Source: Zobellia nedashkovskayae
GTDB taxonomy: Bacteria > Bacteroidota > Bacteroidia > Flavobacteriales > Flavobacteriaceae
Direction of reading: 5' to 3'
Assembly (NCBI RefSeq): GCF_015330125.1
Contig: NZ_JADDXR010000002.1
Coordinates: 2,616,685-2,680,684, forward strand
Length of the DNA stretch: 64,000 bases
In this document: positions 39,836 to 48,700 of the stretch, one piece after another
Layout: each line of letters starts with the position of its first letter
How positions within the stretch are numbered: the stretch's first letter is position 1
The notes under the pieces: model-generated
What the model was told of the DNA's origin: nothing
Databases searched by the model: none
Seen by the model: only the letters and a program-made list of their open reading frames with translations
Program-made: the position numbers and the translations under genes

Positions 39836-42800
39836 TTGAACAATATGATTTTAAGTAAAGTAATGGTCATGAAAAGAATAATTACACTCTTAGTTTTCCT
39901 AATCTCCGGATTAACATTTGCACAGACTACGGTCAGTTTAGAAGACCAATGTAATTGCGAGGTGTTAAGCGGAACAGATGTTACCGCTCCAGGGTTACCT
40001 ACTCCTGCAGGAGCGGATATTGGCGATATTTATGTCAATACCGATACTGGAACGATTTATTTCTGGGATGGCGATTCTTGGGAGTTGACCTCTTCCGATG
40101 ACCAACAACTTCAAAATTTCACTTTTGATAATGTAAGTGGAGAACTTTCTCTTACACTCGAAAATGGAGGTACAGCAACAGTTACCCTTCCGGTAGAGAC
40201 CATAACTACCTTAACGGGAACGGCTGCATTAGGAAATGCTATTGGTGTTTATGAAAATGAAAACGGTGATTTAGTTACGATCAATGAAACAATTACTACT
40301 ATCAGTGATGCTGGTGATGGTAACATTACGCTAACCAATGAATCAGGAGCAACAGTAACCGTAGCCAAATCAGATATCACGGATTTAGGGGGCGGTGTAT
40401 ACCAGTTTACAAACGGTGATGGTACGGATGTGACAATAGATACCAATGGCATGTCAATAGACAATGTCATATTAGGTAATCGTATTGCAACGGTTAATGA
40501 GGCAGATGGTTCAACAACCGATATCAATGAAACAATTACGAATATTACCGGTACTTCAACTAGTGGAAATGAAATAGGTCTTTATGAAAAAGAAGACGGA
40601 ACAACGGTTTCCATTCAAGAGAGCATCGTACGAATAGAGGAAAATAATGATGGTAACATCACTTTAGTAAATGAAGCCGGAAACAGTGTAACCGTAGCTA
40701 AATCAGATATCACGGATTTAGGTGGCGGTGTATACCAGTTTACAAACGGTGATGGTACGGATGTGACAATAGATACCAATGGCATGTCAATAGATAATGT
40801 CATATTAGGTAATCGTATTGCCACGGTTAATGAGGCAGATGGTTCAACCACGGATATCAATGAAACCATAACAAGTATTACCGGTACTTCAACTAGTGGA
40901 AATGAAATAGGTCTTTATGAAAAAGAAGACGGAACAACGGTTTCCATTCAAGAGAGCATCGTACGAATAGAGGATAATAATGACGGTAACATCACTTTAG
41001 TAAATGAGGCCGGAAACAGTGTAACCGTAGCCAAATCAGATATCACGGATTTAGGTGGCGGTATATACCAGTTTACAAACGGTGATGGTACAGATGTGAC
41101 AATAGATACCAATGGCATGTCAATAGATAATGTCATATTAGGTAATCGTATTGCAACGGTTAATGAGGCAGATGGTTCTACCACGGATATCAATGAAACA
41201 ATTACGAATATCACCGGTACTTCAACTAGTGGAAATGAAATAGGTCTTTATGAAAAAGAAGACGGTACAACGGTTTCTATCCAAGAGAGCATCGTACGAA
41301 TAGAAGATAATAATGATGGTAACATCACTTTAGTAAATGAAGCCGGAAACAGTGTAACCGTAGCTAAATCAGATATCACGGATTTAGGTGGCGGTCTTTA
41401 CCGATTCACCAATGGAGATGGAACCGATGTAGATATCAACACGAACGGCATTGCTATTACGGATGTTGTTGCCGGTAATTTAATTGCTACGGTAACACAA
41501 GCCGATGGAACGTTTACGGAAATAGACGAAACCATAACAAATATTACCGGTACTTCAACTAGTGGAAATGAAATAGGTCTTTATGAAAAGGAAGATGGAA
41601 CAACGGTTTCCATTCAAGAGAGTATCGTACGAATAGAGGAAAATAATGATGGTAACATCACTTTAGTAAATGAAGCCGGAAACAGTGTAACCGTAGCCAA
41701 ATCAGATATCACGGATTTAGGTGGAGGTGTATACCAGTTTACAAACGGTGATGGTACGGATGTTACCATTGACACCAATGGTATGTCAATAGATAATGTC
41801 ATATTAGGTAATCGTATTGCAACGGTTAATGAGGCAGATGGTTCTACCACGGATATCAATGAAACCATAACAAATATTACCGGTACTTCAACTAGTGGAA
41901 ATGAAATAGGTCTTTATGAAAAAGAAGACGGAACAACGGTTTCCATTCAAGAGAGCATCGTACGAATAGAGGATAATAATGACGGTAACATCACTTTAGT
42001 AAATGAGGCCGGAAACAGTGTAACCGTAGCCAAATCAGATATCACGGATTTAGGTGGCGGTCTTTACCGATTCACCAATGGAGATGGAACGGATGTTGAC
42101 ATTAACACGAACGGCATTGCTATTACGGATGTTGTTGCCGGTAATCTAATTGCCACGGTAACACAAGCCGATGGAACGTTTACAGAAATAGATGAAACGA
42201 TTACAACATTGTCCACAGCTGATAGTGTAAACTATACCTATACATCAGAGAATGGAACGCCAACGAGTTTTGATGGTACTGATGACCAAGAAGCAACGGA
42301 AGTCAACTTGACGACTCCCTTAGATGTGGATGGTGATAGTGTAGATGAAATAACAGTGGAAGAAGCTATTATTGATTTGGCAGCCAACGCCAGCGATAAT
42401 CAGAATTTAACCGGTGCAACTTTAAGTGAAACAAATCAACTTCAAATAGATATAGAAAGAGGCACCTCCACAAGTGTTGACTTATCATCACTTGTAGAAA
42501 CAGTTATTGCTGGAACAGGTGCTATTTCAGTAGCTGATGACGGAAATGGAAACTATACGGTTACTTCTACCGATCCTGATGAAGATGAAACGAACGAACT
42601 TACTTTAATTGATAGTGGCGCACCAGTAGTAACACCATCAAATGCAGGGGTAACTTATGTTGATGATGTTGCGGGACAATTATATGTTTTTGACGGAACA
42701 ACTTGGCAGCAAGTCGGAGGTAGTGCAGCACCAGATGCTGATCCAGACCCAAATAATGAATTACAGACACTTACTTCTACAGATGGATCGGTAACGCTAA

Positions 42801-45226
42801 CACCTTCAGGTAATGATTATGATCTTTCTGTGGCTGTTGTAGATGGTACGGAAACAAAAGTTGAATCAGGTAATGCTAATGTTACGGTAAGTGGAGATGG
42901 TTCTACGGCCAGTCCATATCAAATCAGTAGTGTTGATTTAGATGAGCAAAATGCTACCGAAGTTCTTTTAGATGCGCCTTTTGATGTTGACGGAGATACG
43001 GTAAACGAAACTACAGTTCAAGAAGCATTAGAAGATTTAGCTACCAATGCTAGTGATAACCAACAGGTAAGTAGTGCAGTTGGAACACCAAACGAAACAG
43101 TAGATATCGATTTAGAACGAGGTGGTTCTACTACTATAAATATCCAGGATGCGGATTCAGATGCCACAAATGAGATTCAAGATGCCACGGAAGTAGCTTT
43201 GAATACTCCTTTTGATGTAGATGGAGATACAGTAAATGAAACTACAGTACAGGAAGCATTAGAAGATTTAGCTGCGAACGCAAGTGATAACCAACAAGTA
43301 AGTAGTGCAGTTGGGACACCAAACGAAACAGTGGATATCGATTTAGAAAGAGGTGGTTCTACTACTATAAATATTCAAGATGCCGATGCCGATGCCACAA
43401 ATGAGATTCAAGATGCCACGGAAGTGCTTTTGAATACTCCTTTTGATGTTGACGGAGATACGGTAAACGAAACTACGGTACAAGAAGCGTTGGAAGATAT
43501 AGCTGCCAATGCCAGTGATGATCAAACGTTAAGTACGGATGGTAATCCAGGAAATGTTAGTATATCAGAAGGAAATGCAATTAATTTAAATGTAGATGAT
43601 GCCGATGCAAACGCATCAAACGAAATACAGACATTAACATCAACCGATGGTTCGGTAACATTAACACCTTCAGGTAATGATTATGACCTTTCTGTAGCTG
43701 TTGTAGACGGTACGGAAACAAAAGTTGAATCAGGAAATGCTAATGTTACGGTAAGTGGAGATGGTTCTACCGCCAGTCCTTATCAAATCAGTAGTGTTGA
43801 TTTAGATGAGCAAAATGCTACCGAAGTTCTTTTAGATGCTCCTTTTGATGTTGACGGAGATACGGTAAACGAAACTACGGTACAGGAAGCTTTGGAAGAT
43901 TTAGCTGCCAATGCTAGTGATAACCAACAGGTAAGTAGTGCCGTAGGAACACCAAACGAAACGGTAGATATCGATTTAGAACGAGGTGGTTCTACTACAA
44001 TAAATATCCAAGATGCCGATGCGGACGTAACTAACGAACTTACTTTATTGGGTAATGGTTCTCCAACAGTTACACCAAGTAACAGTGGGGTTACTTATGT
44101 AGATGAGGTTGCGGGACAATTATATGTCTACGATGGTACTACATGGAATGCAGTAGGTGGTAATGCATCACCAGATTTAGATGGTGATCCAAATAATGAA
44201 ATACAGATAATTACTTCTACGGATGGTTCTATTACAGTTTCTCCTTCTGGTAATGACTATAACCTTTCAGTTGCTGCAGCCGATGGTTCTGAAACTATTG
44301 TAAACGGAGCAGGCATCAACGTAGTATCTGGCTCTGGTACATCTACTGACCCATATTTGGTTACAGGTACTGAAGTTGATGGAGACATTACGAATGAAAT
44401 ACAGACATTAACATCAACAGATGGTTCGGTAACATTAACACCTTCAGGTAATGATTATGACCTTTCTGTAGCTGTTGTAGATGGTACGGAAACAAAAGTT
44501 GAATCAGGTAATGCTAATGTTACGGTAAGTGGAGATGGTTCTACGGCCAGTCCATATCAAATCAGTAGTATTGATTTAGATGAGCAAAATGCTACCGAAG
44601 TTCTTTTAGATGCGCCTTTTGATGTTGACGGAGATACGGTAAACGAAACTACAGTTCAAGAAGCATTAGAAGATTTAGCTACCAATGCTAGTGATAACCA
44701 ACAGGTAAGTAGTGCAGTTGGAACACCAAACGAAACAGTAGATATCGATTTAGAACGAGGTGGTTCTACTACTATAAATATCCAGGATGCGGATTCAGAT
44801 GCCACAAATGAGATTCAAGATGCCACGGAAGTAGCTTTGAATACTCCTTTTGATGTAGATGGAGATACAGTAAATGAAACTACAGTACAGGAAGCATTAG
44901 AAGATTTAGCTGCGAACGCAAGTGATAACCAACAAGTAAGTAGTGCAGTTGGAACGCCAAACGAAACCGTAGATATCGATTTAGAACGAGGTGGTTCTAC
45001 TACAATAAATATCCAGGATGCCGATGCCGATGCTACAAACGAAATACAGGCATTAACATCAACCGATGGTTCGGTAACATTAACACCGTCAGGAGATGAT
45101 TATGACTTATCTGTCGCTGCTGCCGATGGTTCCGAAACAGAAGTAACCGGAGCGGGAATCAATACAGTAAGCGGAGACATTAACATCAACCGATGGTTCG
45201 GTAACATTAACACCGTCAGGAGATGA
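39836..45226 (+). CDS. Repeat-rich fibre protein, N-terminal part of a frame-disrupted gene
   Basis: The frame has 1796 codons. The likely true start is the Met at 39869, which gives MKRIITLLVFLISGLTFAQ as a clean signal peptide; the ATG at 39836 adds 11 residues. After an N-terminal block (GDIYVNTDTGTIYFWDGDSWE) come six 111-aa modules (VTVAKSDITDLGGGVYQFTNGDGTDV...), then mixed DGDTVNETTVQEALEDL and SADGSV/TSTDGSVTLTPSGNDYDLSV modules. The body is extremely Asp/Thr/Asn/Val-rich and cysteine-poor, resembling elongated trimeric fibre shafts. The last 16 codons (after VSGD, INRWFGNINTVRR region) are the same repeat read in another frame, so the stop at 45226 is a frameshift artefact of a 71-bp loss at about 45177. 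It belongs with the reading frame at 45327-49550; joined, they would give about 3261 aa. Confidence 0.8.
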   Translation: MNNMILSKVMVMKRIITLLVFLISGLTFAQTTVSLEDQCNCEVLSGTDVTAPGLPTPAGADIGDIYVNTDTGTIYFWDGDSWELTSSDDQQLQNFTFDNVSGELSLTLENGGTATVTLPVETITTLTGTAALGNAIGVYENENGDLVTINETITTISDAGDGNITLTNESGATVTVAKSDITDLGGGVYQFTNGDGTDVTIDTNGMSIDNVILGNRIATVNEADGSTTDINETITNITGTSTSGNEIGLYEKEDGTTVSIQESIVRIEENNDGNITLVNEAGNSVTVAKSDITDLGGGVYQFTNGDGTDVTIDTNGMSIDNVILGNRIATVNEADGSTTDINETITSITGTSTSGNEIGLYEKEDGTTVSIQESIVRIEDNNDGNITLVNEAGNSVTVAKSDITDLGGGIYQFTNGDGTDVTIDTNGMSIDNVILGNRIATVNEADGSTTDINETITNITGTSTSGNEIGLYEKEDGTTVSIQESIVRIEDNNDGNITLVNEAGNSVTVAKSDITDLGGGLYRFTNGDGTDVDINTNGIAITDVVAGNLIATVTQADGTFTEIDETITNITGTSTSGNEIGLYEKEDGTTVSIQESIVRIEENNDGNITLVNEAGNSVTVAKSDITDLGGGVYQFTNGDGTDVTIDTNGMSIDNVILGNRIATVNEADGSTTDINETITNITGTSTSGNEIGLYEKEDGTTVSIQESIVRIEDNNDGNITLVNEAGNSVTVAKSDITDLGGGLYRFTNGDGTDVDINTNGIAITDVVAGNLIATVTQADGTFTEIDETITTLSTADSVNYTYTSENGTPTSFDGTDDQEATEVNLTTPLDVDGDSVDEITVEEAIIDLAANASDNQNLTGATLSETNQLQIDIERGTSTSVDLSSLVETVIAGTGAISVADDGNGNYTVTSTDPDEDETNELTLIDSGAPVVTPSNAGVTYVDDVAGQLYVFDGTTWQQVGGSAAPDADPDPNNELQTLTSTDGSVTLTPSGNDYDLSVAVVDGTETKVESGNANVTVSGDGSTASPYQISSVDLDEQNATEVLLDAPFDVDGDTVNETTVQEALEDLATNASDNQQVSSAVGTPNETVDIDLERGGSTTINIQDADSDATNEIQDATEVALNTPFDVDGDTVNETTVQEALEDLAANASDNQQVSSAVGTPNETVDIDLERGGSTTINIQDADADATNEIQDATEVLLNTPFDVDGDTVNETTVQEALEDIAANASDDQTLSTDGNPGNVSISEGNAINLNVDDADANASNEIQTLTSTDGSVTLTPSGNDYDLSVAVVDGTETKVESGNANVTVSGDGSTASPYQISSVDLDEQNATEVLLDAPFDVDGDTVNETTVQEALEDLAANASDNQQVSSAVGTPNETVDIDLERGGSTTINIQDADADVTNELTLLGNGSPTVTPSNSGVTYVDEVAGQLYVYDGTTWNAVGGNASPDLDGDPNNEIQIITSTDGSITVSPSGNDYNLSVAAADGSETIVNGAGINVVSGSGTSTDPYLVTGTEVDGDITNEIQTLTSTDGSVTLTPSGNDYDLSVAVVDGTETKVESGNANVTVSGDGSTASPYQISSIDLDEQNATEVLLDAPFDVDGDTVNETTVQEALEDLATNASDNQQVSSAVGTPNETVDIDLERGGSTTINIQDADSDATNEIQDATEVALNTPFDVDGDTVNETTVQEALEDLAANASDNQQVSSAVGTPNETVDIDLERGGSTTINIQDADADATNEIQALTSTDGSVTLTPSGDDYDLSVAAADGSETEVTGAGINTVSGDININRWFGNINTVRR
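40319..42210 (+). repeat. Six 333-bp direct repeats (111-aa modules)
   Basis: The string GGTAACAT recurs at 40319, 40652, 40985, 41318, 41651 and 41984, exactly 333 bp apart. Modules 2, 3 and 5 are nearly identical at the nucleotide level. Modules 4 and 6 share an alternative second half (GGGLYRFTNGDGTDVDINTNG followed by VTQADGTFTEIDETIT). Confidence 0.92.
42933..43314 (+). repeat. 382-bp direct repeat, copy 1
   Basis: By eye this is identical to 44571-44952 (offset 1638 bp, or 546 codons). Including the ~95 bp upstream with one mismatch at 42932, the near-exact match is about 480 bp. Recombination between the copies would remove 546 codons in frame. Confidence 0.85.
44571..44952 (+). repeat. 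382-bp direct repeat, copy 2
   Basis: Second copy of the repeat at 42933-43314. Both encode VNETTVQEALEDLATNASDN-type modules. Confidence 0.85.
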
Positions 45227-45376
45227 TTATGACTTATCTGTCGCTGCTGCCGATGGTTCCGAAACAGAAGTAACCGGAGCGGGAATCAATACAGTAAGCG
45301 GAGATGGAACTTCAGCCAGTCCTTATGTGGTTACCGGAACGGAAGTAGATGGAGATATTACGAATGAAATACAGAC
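45051..45376 (+). other. Frameshift site: 71-bp loss within a 198-bp repeat array
   Basis: Sequence from 45051 recurs at 45178 (127 bp later) and again at 45376 (198 bp later). 198 bp (66 codons) is the normal module length, so the first unit is 71 bp short. The junction at 45175-45177 is an AGA shared by GCGGAGATGGAAC (normal continuation, see 45299) and ATACAGACATTAAC (entry to the next unit, see 45371), a 3-bp microhomology. 71 is not a multiple of three, and adding it back makes 39836-49550 one open frame of 3262 codons including the stop. Confidence 0.88.
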
Positions 45377-45748
45377 ATTAACATCAACCGATGGTTCGGT
45401 AACATTAACACCGTCAGGCGATGATTATGATTTATCTGTCGCTGCTGCCGATGGTTCCGAAACAGAAGTAACCGGAGCAGGAATCAATACAGTAAGCGGA
45501 GATGGAACTTCGGCCAGTCCTTATGTAGTTACCGGAACTGAAGTAGATGGAGATATTACGAATGAAATACAAACAGTAGCATCAGCGGACGGTTCTGTGG
45601 ATGTTGTGAGAACGGGAGACGATTTTGACTTGTCAATAACGATTCCTGCGAACAACGATAACGATGCAACGAATGAATTTCAGGATTTGAGCTTAACAGG
45701 TGACAACCTTACTTTAAGCGATGATCCTACCGCTACGGCGATTGATTT
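45247..45748 (+). repeat. 502-bp exact direct repeat, copy 1
   Basis: Checked line by line against 46225-46726, I found no mismatch over 502 bp. The offset is 978 bp (326 codons), so deletion by recombination would keep the frame. Confidence 0.88.
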
Positions 45749-48700
45749 GAGTCCTTATGCGAATAATGATACGAATGAAATCCAGACAGTGGCATCAGCG
45801 GATGGTTCTGTAGATGTAGTGAGAACTGGAGACGATTTTGACTTATCCGTAGCTGCTGCGGATGGTTCCGAAACAGAAGTAACCGGAGCAGGAATCAATA
45901 CGGTAAGCGGAGATGGAACCTCGGCCAGTCCTTATGTAGTTACCGGTACGGAAGTGGATGGAGATATTACGAATGAACTTACTTTTGTTGATGCAGGTAC
46001 ACCAGCAGCGACAGGAACTACAGGAACAAACACTGGAGAAACATATGTAGATACTTTAACAGGACAATTATATGTTTACGACGGTACAACTTGGCAACAA
46101 GTAGGAGGAAATGCGAGTCCAGATGCGGATCCAGATCCAAACAATGAAATTCAAACAATTACTTCAACCGATGGTTCGGTAACGTTAGGTCAGACAGGCG
46201 ATGATTATGACTTATCTGTCGCTACTGCCGATGGTTCCGAAACAGAAGTAACCGGAGCGGGAATCAATACAGTAAGCGGAGATGGAACTTCAGCCAGTCC
46301 TTATGTGGTTACCGGAACGGAAGTAGATGGAGATATTACGAATGAAATACAGACATTAACATCAACCGATGGTTCGGTAACATTAACACCGTCAGGCGAT
46401 GATTATGATTTATCTGTCGCTGCTGCCGATGGTTCCGAAACAGAAGTAACCGGAGCAGGAATCAATACAGTAAGCGGAGATGGAACTTCGGCCAGTCCTT
46501 ATGTAGTTACCGGAACTGAAGTAGATGGAGATATTACGAATGAAATACAAACAGTAGCATCAGCGGACGGTTCTGTGGATGTTGTGAGAACGGGAGACGA
46601 TTTTGACTTGTCAATAACGATTCCTGCGAACAACGATAACGATGCAACGAATGAATTTCAGGATTTGAGCTTAACAGGTGACAACCTTACTTTAAGCGAT
46701 GATCCTACCGCTACGGCGATTGATTTATCCGATTATAGAGAAACAGTAGTTGGTACAAACGATATCACAGTAACGGATAATGGATTAGGAAACTTTACGG
46801 TTGATTATGTAGATGGGGATAAGGATGATCAAAACGAAATAGAATTACCAACAGGTGGAAATAACGGACAAGTACTTTCAACTGATGGTACGGGCACTTA
46901 TAATTGGATTGACCCCGACTCTGGCCCACAAGGTATTCAAGGAGAAAAGGGTGACCAAGGAGATCAGGGCATCCAAGGTATCCAAGGAGAAAAGGGTGAC
47001 CAAGGAGATCAGGGAATCCAAGGAATTCAAGGAGAAAAGGGTGACCAAGGAGATCAGGGCATCCAAGGTATTCAAGGAGAAAAAGGTGACCAAGGAGAAC
47101 AGGGCATCCAAGGTATCCAAGGAGAAAAGGGTGACCAAGGAGATCAGGGCATCCAAGGTATCCAAGGAGATCAGGGCATCCAAGGTGTCCAAGGAGAAAA
47201 GGGTGACCAAGGAGATCAGGGCATCCAAGGAATTCAAGGAGAAAAGGGTGACCAAGGAATTCAAGGAATTCAAGGAGAAAAGGGTGACCAAGGAGATCAA
47301 GGCATTCAAGGTATTCAAGGAGAAAAAGGTGACCAAGGAGATCAGGGCATCCAAGGTATCCAAGGAGATCAGGGCATCCAAGGTGTCCAAGGAGAAAAGG
47401 GTGACCAAGGAGATCAGGGCATCCAAGGTATTCAAGGAGAAAAGGGTGACCAAGGAGATCAGGGCATCCAAGGTATTCAAGGAGAAAAGGGTGACCAAGG
47501 AGATCAAGGCATCCAAGGAATTCAAGGAATTCAAGGAGAAAAGGGTGACCAAGGAGATCAAGGCATCCAAGGAATTGAAGGAGAAAAAGGTGACCAAGGA
47601 GATCAGGGCATCCAAGGTATTCAAGGAGAAAAAGGTGACCAAGGAGATCAGGGCATCCAAGGAATTCAAGGAGAAAAGGGTGACCAAGGAAATCAGGGCA
47701 TCCAGGGAATCCAAGGAGAAAAGGGTGACCAAGGTGATCAGGGCATCCAAGGTATCCAAGGAATTGAAGGAGAAAAAGGTGACCAAGGAGATCAGGGCAT
47801 CCAAGGTATCCAAGGAGAAAAGGGTGACCAAGGAGATCAGGGCATCCAAGGAATTCAAGGAGAAAAGGGTGACCAAGGAGATCAGGGCATCCAGGGTATC
47901 CAAGGAGAAAAGGGTGACCAAGGAGATCAAGGCATTCAAGGTATTCAAGGAGAAAAAGGTGACCAAGGAGATCAGGGCATCCAAGGTATCCAAGGAGAAA
48001 AGGGTGACCAAGGAGATCAGGGCATCCAAGGTATTCAAGGAGAAAAGGGTGACCAAGGAGATCAAGGCATTCAAGGTATTCAAGGAGAAAAAGGTGACCA
48101 AGGAGATCAGGGCATCCAAGGTATCCAAGGAGAAAAGGGTGACCAAGGAGATCAGGGCATCCAAGGTATTCAAGGAGAAAAGGGTGACCAAGGAGATCAA
48201 GGCATTCAAGGTATTCAAGGAGAAAAAGGTGACCAAGGAGATCAGGGCATCCAAGGTATCCAAGGAGAAAAGGGTGACCAAGGAGATCAGGGCATCCAGG
48301 GTATTCAAGGAGAAAAGGGAGACCAAGGAGATCAAGGAATCCAAGGTATCCAAGGAGAAAAGGGTGACCAAGGAGATCAGGGCATCCAAGGAATTCAAGG
48401 AGAAAAGGGTGACCAAGGAGATCAAGGTATTCAAGGTATCCAGGGGATTCAAGGAGAAAAAGGAGACCAGGGTGACCAAGGAATTCCAGGAGCAACAGGC
48501 CCAGCAGGTGATCCAGCAACAGATGATCAAAATCTTACTAGCGCTGTTGTTGTACCTAATCAATCGGTTGAAGTACAAATTAATAATGGTACAAATACAA
48601 CAATAGATATTAGGGATGCTGATTCTGATGCAACGAACGAATTACAGGATTTAGAATTAACCGGCTCAACTCTTACATTAACTAATCCTGCAACTTCAGG

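Noticed and set aside
45171..45330. Programmed ribosomal frameshift joining the two collagen-gene parts
   Set aside because: No slippery heptamer or obvious stimulatory structure was seen at the junction, and the 71-bp shortfall in an otherwise regular 198-bp module explains the shift better.
46923..48515. Possible CRISPR array
   Set aside because: The 45-bp units are contiguous coding repeats without unique spacers and there are no cas genes.
46855..48606. A 583-codon + strand frame (KEKRVTKEIRASKV repeats) and two ~570-codon minus-strand frames (46795-48519 and 46878-48578)
   Set aside because: They are by-products of a 45-bp repeat: a unit divisible by three with no stop in a frame keeps that frame open throughout. 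The Gly-X-Y frame continues into well-formed flanking domains on both sides; the others do not.
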